Shown piece after piece: positions 1-8,808 of a stretch of DNA of 64,000 bases. The stretch covers positions 1-64,000 of the forward strand of contig CAMAVS010000009.1 of the NCBI GenBank assembly GCA_945861665.1, given 5' to 3'. This DNA is from Chitinophaga pinensis (GTDB lineage: Bacteria > Bacteroidota > Bacteroidia > UBA4408). The translations under genes were made by a program, and so were the position numbers. The first letter of the stretch is position 1; the number at the start of each line of letters is the position of its first letter. The notes below the pieces were generated by a model. That model did not search any database. It was not told where the DNA came from and saw only the letters and a program-made list of their open reading frames with translations.

Positions 1-10
1 TAGTCATCTC

Positions 11-55
11 ACCGAAAAACGGGGTCGAATATCGACCCCGTTTTTATTTTTCGGT
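11..55. terminator. Strong bidirectional hairpin terminator
   Basis: A perfect 14-bp stem (15-28 pairs with 32-45, core GGGGTCGA/TCGACCCC) with a 3-base loop is flanked by A and T runs. An outer ACCG/CGGT pair at 11-14 and 52-55 extends it. The A-run/T-run symmetry lets it work on either strand. It most likely ends a gene lying left of the window. Confidence 0.85.
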
Positions 56-140
56 AAATTTCAAGTACTTTTATAGCAAAGAAAAACATTTGAACTATTT
101 TTCATCGAAATTGTCAAGATTACCGTTTCGAAAATAGTGA

Positions 141-278
141 GGGAAAGCTAACAATTTTGGCGAACAAATTAAGGAACTTATATTAGGATTGGAACTGTTA
201 AATATGAAACAACAACAGCAAAAAATTGAAGACGCATTTAACAATTGGAAAGTAGCCTTAAGCAGGTTAATAATATAA
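141..278 (+). pseudogene. Remnant of a SpoIIE-type (PP2C) phosphatase C-terminus
   Basis: After an in-frame TGA (138-140), 45 codons stay open to TAA at 276-278. They include FGEQIKELIL and later KIEDAFNNWK, which resemble the C-terminal helices of SpoIIE-family serine phosphatases common in Bacteroidota sensor proteins. The usual following segment with the VDDV-type aspartates is absent: the reading frame runs into unrelated residues and a stop after NNWK. No start codon with a plausible N-terminus exists, so I read it as a decayed 3' fragment. The match is from memory of the family and is modest. Confidence 0.35.
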
Positions 279-309
279 TTAATTATTGGTATAAAATTAT
301 AAGTATTGT

Positions 310-1179
310 ATGCACTTATTGACGCCTAATAACTGGATTGATTATGAATTAATCGATTGTGGGAATTTCGAAAAACTAGAGCGATTCGGTAACACAATTA
401 CTATACGACCTGAACCTCAAGCAATATGGAATTCAACAATGGATGCTAAAGAATGGGGGGGGATAGCGCACCTAAAATTTATATCAAAATCAAGTTCAGC
501 AGGAGAATGGAATAAATTAAAACCTTGTAATGATAGGTGGAATATAGAATACTTACTATTTGACACGAAAATAAACCTACGCTTATCACTCACTTCGTTT
601 AAACACGTAGGGGTATTTCCAGAACAAGCAGTAAATTGGGAATATATTTTTGATAACTTAAAAAATTGTAAAAATCCACAGCCAAAATTTCTAAATTTAT
701 TTGCCTATACAGGAGCCGCTTCCCTAGCCGCAAAAGCTTCTGGTGCTGAAGTAACACACGTTGACAGCATAAAACAAGTTGTAACTTGGGCAAACGAAAA
801 TATGGAATTATCTAACCTCTCAAATATACGTTGGGTGGTTGAAGATGCACTAAAATTTGTAAAAAGAGAAGTAAAAAGAGGAAAAAAATACAACGGTATT
901 ATATTAGACCCTCCGGCATACGGACACGGACCAAATGGAGAAAAATGGAAATTGGAAGATAATATTGCCGAAATGATGGAGAATGTAATGCAACTCCTCC
1001 ATGAAGATGAGCATTTTCTTATTCTTAATGCGTATTCATTAGGTTTTTCATCATTGATTATAGAAAATTTACTAAAAGATAAAGGAGGAAAAAATCTTGA
1101 AACTGGCGAATTGTATTTGCAAGCGACAAAGGGAAACAAACTTCCACTTGGAGTTTTTGGAAGGTTTAAAAATTTTTAA
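310..1179 (+). CDS. SAM-dependent methyltransferase, RlmI-like (COG1092)
   Basis: A 289-residue class I methyltransferase of the group that includes the 23S rRNA m5C methyltransferase RlmI, but without the N-terminal PUA domain, as is usual for this shorter Bacteroidota form. Residues 1-120 form the beta-rich N-terminal part. The SAM-binding motif I is FAYTGAASLA (131-140), followed by an acidic motif (VDSIK, 151-155). The catalytic-site motif DPPAYG lies at 200-205, typical of amino- and rRNA-methylating enzymes. The ATG at 310 is the first start and gives a family-like N-terminus. The gene stands alone after a remnant and 228 bases before the convergent rlmH. The substrate cannot be fixed from sequence; structured RNA is the likely target. 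Confidence 0.85.
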   Translation: MHLLTPNNWIDYELIDCGNFEKLERFGNTITIRPEPQAIWNSTMDAKEWGGIAHLKFISKSSSAGEWNKLKPCNDRWNIEYLLFDTKINLRLSLTSFKHVGVFPEQAVNWEYIFDNLKNCKNPQPKFLNLFAYTGAASLAAKASGAEVTHVDSIKQVVTWANENMELSNLSNIRWVVEDALKFVKREVKRGKKYNGIILDPPAYGHGPNGEKWKLEDNIAEMMENVMQLLHEDEHFLILNAYSLGFSSLIIENLLKDKGGKNLETGELYLQATKGNKLPLGVFGRFKNF

Positions 1180-1407
1180 TCATAACAGAGTAAAAATCAC
1201 ATGGTCGCTTATATTCCTACAAGATGATCTATTTGATGATAAGCATTTAATTCACTTTTCAATTTTGCAAAAAAATTATTTGATCGAATTTTCGTTTGAA
1301 CAGATGATAAACTAATCACTAAACTTACTGTTAAATTGGGAGCCGAAAGTTTCACTGACTATATATACCCGTTCGGGTGTGTATGGGCAACAAAGACTAC
1401 TCAAACC

Positions 1408-1881
1408 TCATTGATGGTGGTATTTTTCTCCTTTAATAATCGTCATCGCTCTATACAGTTGCTCTGTAAAAAACAAACGTATCATTTGATGTGAAAAAGT
1501 AAGTCGAGATAAAGATACTTTTCCATTCGCCCGAGAATACACTTCATCCGAAAAACCAAAAGCCCCACCTACAACAAATACAAGATTGCGTTTGCCTGCA
1601 TTCATTTTCTGTTGAATAAAAATGGAGAAATCAAGCGAAGTAAACTCCTTCCCTCTTTCATCCAACACTATCAATTCGTCCGTTATCTGAACATTTTTCA
1701 GAATAAGTTTACCCTCTTGTTTTTTTATTTCATCCTTACTCATACTGCTTGCAGACTTAAATGCAAGAATTGTTTTTTCTTCGAAGGCGACATAATGCTT
1801 TATCCTCTTAATGTACTGGCTAACTCCCTCTTGAATATATGCATCACTGGTTTTACCCAATTGTATAAAAATTACTTTCAT
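1408..1881 (-). CDS. rlmH: 23S rRNA (pseudouridine1915-N3)-methyltransferase RlmH
   Basis: A 157-residue SPOUT-class methyltransferase, full length for the family. RlmH methylates pseudouridine 1915 in helix 69 of 23S rRNA on assembled 70S ribosomes. The SAM-binding knot motif VFVVGGAFGF (residues 101-110) is present. So are LDERGKE (73-79), the SLSRLTFSHQM stretch (122-132) and the EQLYRA and C-terminal GEKYHH segments that close the active site. It converges with the methyltransferase gene upstream, and a divergent DUF4783 gene starts 91 bases beyond its own start. Confidence 0.97.
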   Translation of the reverse strand: MKVIFIQLGKTSDAYIQEGVSQYIKRIKHYVAFEEKTILAFKSASSMSKDEIKKQEGKLILKNVQITDELIVLDERGKEFTSLDFSIFIQQKMNAGKRNLVFVVGGAFGFSDEVYSRANGKVSLSRLTFSHQMIRLFFTEQLYRAMTIIKGEKYHHQ

Positions 1882-1930
1882 TCAACAAAATAAAGCATTT
1901 GATTTTAGATACCAACATTTCCAAAAACAC

Positions 1931-1938
1931 TATTTTTG
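1931..1938 (+). promoter_or_regulatory. Bacteroidota -7 box for the DUF4783 gene
   Basis: TATTTTTG matches the TAnnTTTG -7 element of Bacteroidota housekeeping promoters and lies 34 bases before the ATG at 1973. A clear -33 TTTG partner is not obvious. Confidence 0.45.
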
Positions 1939-1972
1939 GCTCAATATTTGTTAAGTAAGTTAAAATCATAAT

Positions 1973-2362
1973 ATGAAAAAGAACAGTCCGGCATTTATAC
2001 TATTACTCGTAATTGCTACTTCATTTACTTTTTTAGATACAAATAGTGATATAATTACTGCTATAAAAACTGGAAATTACCGAACAATTGCAAGTTTTTT
2101 CAATGCTAATGTTGAATTGGACCTGCCCGGAAATGAAGGGATATATAGTAAAGTACAAGCAGAATCAATTCTAAAAGATTTTTTTGCAAAAAACACTCCA
2201 AAAAACTATACATCGAAACATGATGGTCAATCTAATGAAGGTTCACAATACAACATTGGTATTTTAGAAACTTCCGGAGGGAAATATCGCACTTATTTCT
2301 TGTTAAAAAAACAAGCTGATGGTCTAAAAATAAAGGAGTTTCGAATTGAAGCCGAAAAGTAA
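1973..2362 (+). CDS. DUF4783 domain secreted protein
   Basis: A 129-residue protein with an N-terminal signal peptide (hydrophobic core at about residues 8-20, ending near FLDTNS). It is followed by a single NTF2-like DUF4783 domain: an alternating helix/strand pattern with DIITAIKTGNY and the late GKYRTYFLLKK strand. DUF4783 proteins occur throughout Bacteroidota, often just upstream of nadC as here, and are exported to the periplasm or outer membrane. Their function is unknown. It lies 73 bases before nadC on the same strand, but nadC has its own -7 box between them. Confidence 0.85.
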   Translation: MKKNSPAFILLLVIATSFTFLDTNSDIITAIKTGNYRTIASFFNANVELDLPGNEGIYSKVQAESILKDFFAKNTPKNYTSKHDGQSNEGSQYNIGILETSGGKYRTYFLLKKQADGLKIKEFRIEAEK

Positions 2363-2406
2363 CCCATAATAACCTTTCTTCCCTTTTCTAAGTCGCTTTT
2401 TTCGTG

Positions 2407-2414
2407 TAGGTTTG
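2407..2414 (+). promoter_or_regulatory. Bacteroidota -7 box for nadC
   Basis: TAGGTTTG matches TAnnTTTG and lies 21 bases before the ATG at 2436. Its position overlaps a possible TTG start at 2412, which argues against that upstream start. Confidence 0.5.
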
Positions 2415-2435
2415 CATAAAATTGTTTCACACCAT

Positions 2436-3272
2436 ATGCAACTGAAAGAATTTATAAAAAAAGCATTAAAAGAAGATATTGGCGATGGAGATCACACTTC
2501 CATAGCCTGCATACCATCTTCGGTAAAATCATCGGCACAACTTTTGGTTAAAGAAAATGGAATAATTGCTGGAGTTAATGCAGCAATAGAGGTATTTCAA
2601 CAAGTAGATGAGACACTAAAAATTAAGGTTCTCTTGGCAGATGGAACTTCAGTTAAAAAAGGAGATATTGTATTTACTGTATCAGGTAAAGCGCAATCGA
2701 TTTTAACAGCAGAAAGATTGGTGCTGAATATTATGCAGCGCATGAGTGGCATTGCAACAGCCACCACCAAAATGAATACATTACTAATAAATACATCCTG
2801 CAAAATATTGGATACCAGAAAAACAACACCTAATATGCGTATGTTGGAGAAAGAAGCTGTACGAATAGGAAAAGGGCATAATCATAGAAAGGGGTTGTAC
2901 GATATGATTTTGATAAAAGACAATCACATAGACTTTGCAGGAGGAATAAAGGAGGCCATTCGTTCAGCAAACGACTATTTAGTGAAACATAAAAAAAAGT
3001 TAAAAATTGAAATAGAGGTGCGTAATCTACTTGAAATAAATGAAGTACTGAAAGTAGGAATGGTGAACCGGATTATGCTTGATAACTTTAACACAAACGA
3101 TTTAAAAAAAGCCATAAAACTTATACCGAAAAAATACGAAACAGAAGCTTCGGGTGGAATTACAGAAAAAAACATACGCAGTTATGCTTTAACTGGTGTA
3201 CAATATATTTCGTGCGGTACACTAACCCATTCTGTTAAAAGTTTAGACCTTAGTTTAAAAGCAACAAAATAA
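2436..3272 (+). CDS. nadC: Nicotinate-nucleotide pyrophosphorylase (quinolinate phosphoribosyltransferase)
   Basis: This enzyme converts quinolinate and PRPP to nicotinate mononucleotide in de novo NAD synthesis. The protein of 278 residues is full length. Hallmarks are EDIGDGDHTS (13-22), DTRKTTP (126-132), the basic KGHNHRKGLYD substrate loop, KDNH (161-164) and a C-terminal EASGGI phosphate-binding strand. I chose the ATG at 2436, because an in-frame TTG at 2412 sits in the predicted promoter box and would add residues not found in the family. The gene is followed one base later by the yihY-type gene, so the two are probably cotranscribed. Confidence 0.96.
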   Translation: MQLKEFIKKALKEDIGDGDHTSIACIPSSVKSSAQLLVKENGIIAGVNAAIEVFQQVDETLKIKVLLADGTSVKKGDIVFTVSGKAQSILTAERLVLNIMQRMSGIATATTKMNTLLINTSCKILDTRKTTPNMRMLEKEAVRIGKGHNHRKGLYDMILIKDNHIDFAGGIKEAIRSANDYLVKHKKKLKIEIEVRNLLEINEVLKVGMVNRIMLDNFNTNDLKKAIKLIPKKYETEASGGITEKNIRSYALTGVQYISCGTLTHSVKSLDLSLKATK

Positions 3273-3273
3273 A

Positions 3274-4221
3274 ATGTTTCGAAAAATAAAAAAAAAAATT
3301 CTTAACACATCTTTTGTAATTAAAAGTATTGCTTTATCCAAAAGACTTGTTTTGCCAGGATTTGAAGGTATACCCTTACACGATGTAGTGCTATTTTTTT
3401 CGAGAGGATTGGTAAAAGGTTCCTTAAACACAAGAGCAACTTCACTTGCTTTTAAGTTTTTCTTGGCAATATTTCCCGGGCTAATATTTTTAATAACCTT
3501 AATTCCATATATCCCCATTGATAACTTTCAAGAAGAAATGCTCGCCTTATTAAAAGATATTTTACCACATGGCGCTTATGAAACTACAGCATCAACATTT
3601 GAAGACTTAATTAAAAATCAACGAGGAGGACTACTCTCTTTTGGTTTCTTCACAGCCCTGTATTTGGCAACAAATGGTATAAATGCAATGATTCAAGCAT
3701 TCAATAAATCGTACCACACCTCCGACATGCGTTCAAGTTTTAAAAAACAACTCATTTCTGTTATGCTTGTAATGATACTTTTTATACTAACATTGGTAGC
3801 AATTTCACTCATTATTTTCAGCGAAACGGCACTCGACTTTTTAGAAAGTAAAAAATTATTGAACGATTCCCTTATATACTATCTACTTATAATTGGTAAA
3901 TGGTTAATCATTGTGGCTTTGTTCTTTTTCGGCATTTCCTTCTTGTACTATTTCGGACCCGATACTAGTGGAACAAAAGTTAAATGGAAATTTATTTCTG
4001 CTGGATCTACGCTGGCGACTATTTTTATTGTACTTGCCTCCGAAGCTTTTGCCTATTATGTAAACAACTTTGGCGCCTACAATAAAATTTACGGCTCCAT
4101 TGGTACACTAATGGTAATCATGCTGTGGCTGGAATTTAATTCAATGATTATACTCTTAGGCTTTGAACTAAACGCTAGCATATACTTTGCTAAGCGCTTT
4201 CACAAAAAACAGATTGTATAA
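3274..4221 (+). CDS. YihY/virulence factor BrkB family inner membrane protein
   Basis: A 315-residue polytopic membrane protein of the YihY (UPF0761) family. It shows the family-typical region around residue 50 (SLNTRATSLAFKFFLAIFPG), then about six membrane segments. Late signatures are FLYYFGPD and the YGSIGTLMVIMLWLEFNS segment near the C-terminus. The role is uncertain; the family was once taken for RNase BN, which is no longer accepted. It starts one base after the nadC stop. A 159-base gap with no clear gene separates it from the convergent TlpA-like gene. Confidence 0.93.
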   Translation: MFRKIKKKILNTSFVIKSIALSKRLVLPGFEGIPLHDVVLFFSRGLVKGSLNTRATSLAFKFFLAIFPGLIFLITLIPYIPIDNFQEEMLALLKDILPHGAYETTASTFEDLIKNQRGGLLSFGFFTALYLATNGINAMIQAFNKSYHTSDMRSSFKKQLISVMLVMILFILTLVAISLIIFSETALDFLESKKLLNDSLIYYLLIIGKWLIIVALFFFGISFLYYFGPDTSGTKVKWKFISAGSTLATIFIVLASEAFAYYVNNFGAYNKIYGSIGTLMVIMLWLEFNSMIILLGFELNASIYFAKRFHKKQIV

Positions 4222-4380
4222 CTAATTATAGTTGTTTATATTGAACTTAAAACCACTATACTCAAACACAATAAAAAGTATGTTCATTCTTTCCCAAACT
4301 ACTTTTATACTTTGCGGATTGACTCTTTATTTTTAAAAGACTAATGATAACATTTTACCAACGAATAAAGTTTACTGAAT

Positions 4381-5490
4381 CTACGGCATCAACTCCGCCA
4401 ACTTAGCAGCCAATTGATCTCCTCGTAAACCTTTCGCAATAATCTTCCCTTCTTTGTCTAACAAAAAGGTTATAGGAATAGATTGAACACTATAAGGTTT
4501 AACAACAGACGAATTCCAAAAAGCTAAATCGCTTACGTGCGTCCAAGTTAGTTTGTCGTCGGCAATTGCTTTTACCCAAGCTTCCTTTTCTTTGTCTAAG
4601 GAAACACTAAACACTTCAAACCCTTTGTCGTGGTACTGATTAAACAACTTCACTACATTCGGATTTTCGGCACGACATGGACGGCACCAAGAAGCCCAAA
4701 AGTCAATTAATACATATTTACCTCTAAAGGAAGAAAGTGAAATAGGTTTCCCTTCAGGGTTATTCAATGTAATTTCAGGTGCTAAAACGCCTGAAACCAA
4801 TTGTGTTTTCATTTGTTCAACACGCGTATGAAATGCCTGTACATAATCCGATTTAGGATACTTGGCGTACAAGTTTTCATCTAATTTTTTGTAATACTCT
4901 ACGTCTTTCTCAGGACTCAACCTTTCTATGGCAGCAAGATTAGCAAAAGATGTAGGGTATTTAGCAATAAAATCTTTTACAAATTTTGCTTCCCCTTCAA
5001 TAATGATATTGTATTGCTTTTCTAAAATACCGCCAATTGAATCACGCTTAGGACTGCTTTGATTTTCTTTAAAAACCTTTTGCAAGGAATCTAACTTTAT
5101 GTAATTTTTTCTCAACTGAATATTCAGTTCACACAACTGTTCAGAATTTTTAGAGCCTTTTACTTTATAAGTATCAGCCATCTTTGTAGCATCACCAGTA
5201 ACTTCAATCTTATCCAAGCTATCTAATATTAAAATAATATAATTGCTATTATCTACCTTAAGGCGATAAAAGCCAACGGTAGGAACATTGTAGTACATTG
5301 TAAACTCTCCCTTTTTATTCACAACAGCTGAATCCTTCATCACTACTGCTCCGGTAGTGAGTTCTTCCAAATAAATTTTATCACTAGTAGAATTTGTTAG
5401 TTTACCTTTAATCTCGGTAGTTTTTGGTTTGCTTGAACAGGATACCAATCCTATAGACACCAATGCAAAAAACAGGAATACTTTTTTCAT
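4381..5490 (-). CDS. DUF4369-TlpA thioredoxin-like lipoprotein
   Basis: A 369-residue lipoprotein: signal peptide with lipobox LVSC (Cys18), a DUF4369 beta domain (about 25-130), a helical linker, then a TlpA/AhpC-TSA thioredoxin fold from about 237. The redox motif is WASWCRPC (265-272), and the cis-proline loop is SIPITF. It is likely anchored in the periplasm and works as a thiol-disulfide oxidoreductase, for example in cytochrome maturation or disulfide reduction. The exact partner is unknown. It lies 24 bases after gatB on the same strand. Confidence 0.92.
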   Translation of the reverse strand: MKKVFLFFALVSIGLVSCSSKPKTTEIKGKLTNSTSDKIYLEELTTGAVVMKDSAVVNKKGEFTMYYNVPTVGFYRLKVDNSNYIILILDSLDKIEVTGDATKMADTYKVKGSKNSEQLCELNIQLRKNYIKLDSLQKVFKENQSSPKRDSIGGILEKQYNIIIEGEAKFVKDFIAKYPTSFANLAAIERLSPEKDVEYYKKLDENLYAKYPKSDYVQAFHTRVEQMKTQLVSGVLAPEITLNNPEGKPISLSSFRGKYVLIDFWASWCRPCRAENPNVVKLFNQYHDKGFEVFSVSLDKEKEAWVKAIADDKLTWTHVSDLAFWNSSVVKPYSVQSIPITFLLDKEGKIIAKGLRGDQLAAKLAELMP

Positions 5491-5514
5491 GTGTTAAATG
5501 TATAATAAATTTAT

Positions 5515-6966
5515 TTATTGTTCTAATGCTTTTTTAACTAATTCAGTGGCAACTTTCGGGTCGGCTTTGCCTTTTGATAATTTCATTACTTCGCCCATAA
5601 ATAAACCCAACAAAGTTACTTTACCATTTTTGTATTCTACCACTTTATCAGGATACTTTGCCAATGCTTGCTTTATATACTCATTTAGGGCATCGTTATC
5701 ACTCTCCTGCAACCAGTTATTTTCCTGCGCAATTTGAGAGGGAGTCTTAGTGTTTTCTTTAATAAGTTTAGGGTATATCTTTTGAGTAGCTATAGTGGTG
5801 TTCACCTTACCCGAATCAATCAAATCAATAAGTTGCGCTATAGTATTGGGTTTAACAGGAAACTTGTCAATTGTGATTGCATTTTCATTTAAATAGGACT
5901 TTACTTGCCCCATTAACCAATTGGCTGCTGCCTTATAATTGGATGTATGGTTTAACATCTCCTCAAAGTACAAGGCAATTTCCTTGGTATCCGTGATCAC
6001 AGCAGCATCGTATTCGCTCAAGTTCAACTTTTCAGTGTATTTCTTAAAAAGCTCATTGGGTAAGGGAGGCAATCCTAATTTTATCGCATTGATGTACTCC
6101 TGTGAAACAATCACAGGCTGAAGATCGGGCTCTGGAAAATAACGGTAATCATTAGCCATTTCCTTGCTTCGCAGGAGAGAAGTTGTACCCGTATTAGCGT
6201 CAAAGCTCCTTGTATCCTGTGATATCTCTCTTCCTGCCTCAATTTCATCTATCTGTCTTTTAATCTCAAAATCAATAGCTCGTTGCACATTTCGAATAGA
6301 GTTCATATTCTTTACCTCGCAACGCCTGCCAAATTTAGTATCTCCTTTTATTCGTACTGAAACGTTCGCATCACAACGCAAACTTCCTTCTTCCATGTTT
6401 CCATCACACACTTCGAGGTAACGAACCAATTTTCTTACTTCGGTTAAATAGGCATAGGCCTCATCTGAACTGCATAACTCCGGCTCACTTACTATTTCAA
6501 CTAAGGGAACACCTGCCCTGTTAAGATCTATTAGCGAATCGAATGGATCCTGATCGTGAATGCTTTTACCGGCATCCTCTTCCATATGAATTCGTGTTAT
6601 GGCAATATTTTTTTCTTTACCCTCACTATTTTTTATGGTAACGTAACCACCTGTACAAATTGGCGTTTTATCTTGGGTAATTTGATAGCCCTTGGGAAGA
6701 TCCGCATAAAAATAATTTTTACGTGCATATTCATTTACCTCACGAATGTCGCATTTACAGGCTAAACCCAGTTTAACGGCAAACTCAATAACTTTTTTAT
6801 TGGCTTTGGGTAAGGTGCCGGGATGGCCCAAAGAAATAACACTTACATTGGTATTGGGCAAAGAACCGTATTCGGCACTATCAGATGAATACGCTTTGCT
6901 TGCAGTACTTAACTGAGCATGCACCTCTAACCCTATAACAGCTTCGTATTTATCGTAAATGCTCAT
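5515..6966 (-). CDS. gatB: Asp-tRNA(Asn)/Glu-tRNA(Gln) amidotransferase subunit B
   Basis: GatB of the GatCAB complex activates Glu-tRNA(Gln) or Asp-tRNA(Asn) by phosphorylation for amidation. The 483-residue protein is full length. It begins with YEAVIGLEVHAQL and continues with PGTLPKAN, the KGYQITQ region, EEDAGKS (ATP/Mg site), DLNRAGVPLVEIVSEP, EVKNMNS, and DYRYFPEPDL near the end of the cradle domain. The helical and YqeY-like tail (about 330-483) binds the tRNA elbow. No gatA or gatC is visible in this window. It is divergent from the sodium symporter gene across 109 bases. Confidence 0.98.
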   Translation of the reverse strand: MSIYDKYEAVIGLEVHAQLSTASKAYSSDSAEYGSLPNTNVSVISLGHPGTLPKANKKVIEFAVKLGLACKCDIREVNEYARKNYFYADLPKGYQITQDKTPICTGGYVTIKNSEGKEKNIAITRIHMEEDAGKSIHDQDPFDSLIDLNRAGVPLVEIVSEPELCSSDEAYAYLTEVRKLVRYLEVCDGNMEEGSLRCDANVSVRIKGDTKFGRRCEVKNMNSIRNVQRAIDFEIKRQIDEIEAGREISQDTRSFDANTGTTSLLRSKEMANDYRYFPEPDLQPVIVSQEYINAIKLGLPPLPNELFKKYTEKLNLSEYDAAVITDTKEIALYFEEMLNHTSNYKAAANWLMGQVKSYLNENAITIDKFPVKPNTIAQLIDLIDSGKVNTTIATQKIYPKLIKENTKTPSQIAQENNWLQESDNDALNEYIKQALAKYPDKVVEYKNGKVTLLGLFMGEVMKLSKGKADPKVATELVKKALEQ

Positions 6967-7075
6967 GGCTTTTCAACAATCAAAGGTTAAAATTACAAAA
7001 AAATAAGCAGAATTTGAAGTGAAAAGCCGAGTACTTTTATCATAAATACTGTTAAATCAATTAAAGACAATCGAT

Positions 7076-8536
7076 ATGTCGGCAAGCTTCATTCTTATTT
7101 CCGTCTTGCTTTATTCCTTGTTACTTTTCGCTATTACTTGGCTTACCAGCAGAAATGCTGACAATGAAAGTTTTTTTGTCGGCAACCGTAATTCGAGGTG
7201 GTATGTAGTAGCTTATGGTATGATTGGCGCTTCTCTCTCCGGGGTAACGTTTATGTCGGTACCGGGCTGGGTTGGGGCTTCTCAATTCTCCTATATGTGG
7301 GTTGTGTTAGGTTATTTACTTGGCTATACTATAATTGCAACAGTATTGTTGCCTTTGTATTACCGGCTTAACCTTACTTCCATTTACACCTATCTAGAAC
7401 AACGCTTCGGATTTTGGTCGTATAAAACAGGTGCTTTCTTTTTTATTTTATCGCGTGTAATAGGCGCATCCTTCCGAATGTTTTTAGTTGTAAATGTTTT
7501 GCAAACATTTGTATTTGACCAATGGGGAATGCCCTTTTGGGTGACAGTAAGTTGCTTTATCATACTCATTATACTCTACACATTCGAAGGAGGAATTAAA
7601 ACCATTGTTTGGACGGACACCTTACAAACTACCTTTATGTTACTTGGCGTAATCCTTTCCTTTTACTTTATCTCTAAGGAAATGAACTTTAGTTTAGGAA
7701 AGTTGACTTCCACAATAATGGACAGCGATTATTCCAAAATGCTGTTTACAGACATCAACGATAAAAAATATTTCCTAAAGCAATTTCTCAGCGGTGCATT
7801 TATATCCATTGTAATGACAGGGCTTGATCAGGAAATGATGCAGAAGAACCTTAGTTGCAAGAACCTTAAAGAGGCACAAAAAAATATGTTCACCTTTAGT
7901 TTTGTGCTCGTTATCGTTAATTTCCTTTTTCTCCTGCTCGGAGCTTCCTTATATCTTTATGCACAATCAAAAGGAATTGGAGTTCCCGAAAAAACGGATG
8001 AATTATTCCCTATGATAGCACTTAAATACCTACCACCAATTGCCGGACTTGTATTTATAATTGGTCTTATATCGGCTGCTTACCCAAGTGCTGATGGTGC
8101 ACTCACTTCACTTACCACTTCCTTTTGTGTAGATTTTTTGGGATTGAATGACAAAAAGGATATGGATGAGAAAAAGAAAAAGAGGCTTCGATATTACGTT
8201 CATTTTTCTTTCGCGTTTGTACTGTTAGTAGTTGTGGTTATTTTCAAGGCTATTAACGATCAAGCTGTTATCGCGAAATTATTTACAGTAGCAGGTTATA
8301 CCTACGGACCGCTCTTAGGATTGTATGCCTTCGGACTCTTTAATAAAAGGATAGTAATGGACAAAGCCGTTCCTTTTATTTGTATTGCCTCGCCAATTGT
8401 TTGTTATGTATTGAGTGAATACTCTGTTCAATTATTCAATGGTTACAAATTCGGTTTTGAATTATTAATACTTAACGGACTCTTAACTTTTATGGGTTTA
8501 TTGCTTTTAAGTACGAAAAAAAGAAATATTGAATAG
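7076..8536 (+). CDS. Sodium:solute symporter (SSS family)
   Basis: A 486-residue secondary transporter with about 13 predicted membrane helices. It shows the SSS signature early (SLSGVTFMSVPGWVGA) and a central SGAFISIVMTGLDQEMMQKN segment. The later helix has the LISAAYPSADGALTSLTTSF pattern that contributes the Na2 sodium site. Members carry sugars, proline, iodide, vitamins or sialic acid; the substrate cannot be told from sequence. The gene is single, divergent from gatB, and followed by a barrel-like fragment and a terminator. Confidence 0.93.
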   Translation: MSASFILISVLLYSLLLFAITWLTSRNADNESFFVGNRNSRWYVVAYGMIGASLSGVTFMSVPGWVGASQFSYMWVVLGYLLGYTIIATVLLPLYYRLNLTSIYTYLEQRFGFWSYKTGAFFFILSRVIGASFRMFLVVNVLQTFVFDQWGMPFWVTVSCFIILIILYTFEGGIKTIVWTDTLQTTFMLLGVILSFYFISKEMNFSLGKLTSTIMDSDYSKMLFTDINDKKYFLKQFLSGAFISIVMTGLDQEMMQKNLSCKNLKEAQKNMFTFSFVLVIVNFLFLLLGASLYLYAQSKGIGVPEKTDELFPMIALKYLPPIAGLVFIIGLISAAYPSADGALTSLTTSFCVDFLGLNDKKDMDEKKKKRLRYYVHFSFAFVLLVVVVIFKAINDQAVIAKLFTVAGYTYGPLLGLYAFGLFNKRIVMDKAVPFICIASPIVCYVLSEYSVQLFNGYKFGFELLILNGLLTFMGLLLLSTKKRNIE

Positions 8537-8750
8537 CAGGTTTCGTTATCTAACCATAATCCCTAAAAACGACCTTATGAAATGCTTTTTAGTATCTAGG
8601 CAAATTACAATGAGTGGCACTGTAGGTTTTGGGGAAACAAGCTTTACTGATAAGTTGACAAATACTACGACAAACTATGGTAAATCAACAAACTATGATT
8701 TTAATGAATATAGTTTTATGAATAATATTAGTTTGTACTATCGATTTTAA
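8529..8750 (+). pseudogene. Possible remnant of an outer-membrane beta-barrel C-terminus
   Basis: This 73-codon frame overlaps the symporter stop by 8 bases. Its last 45 residues have alternating polar/hydrophobic strands rich in T, N, Y and S, and end in SLYYRF. A terminal aromatic F is the usual ending of outer-membrane barrels. The first 25 residues have no signal peptide and look unrelated. I read it as the 3' end of a lost barrel gene rather than an active small gene. A terminator lies directly after it. Confidence 0.3.
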
Positions 8751-8772
8751 AAAGGAGAAAAATAATTTAACG

Positions 8773-8808
8773 ATAAGTCGTGTGAATTATTTCACGCTTA
8801 TTTTTTTT
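8773..8808 (+). terminator. Rho-independent terminator overlapping the convergent gene end
   Basis: ATAAG (773-777 of the 8-kb block) and CGTG (8779-8782) pair with CACG (8793-8796) and CTTAT (8797-8801). There is one bulged T, a 10-base loop, and a T run on the + strand. It lies after the symporter unit and covers the stop codon of the convergent nuclease gene. Confidence 0.6.
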
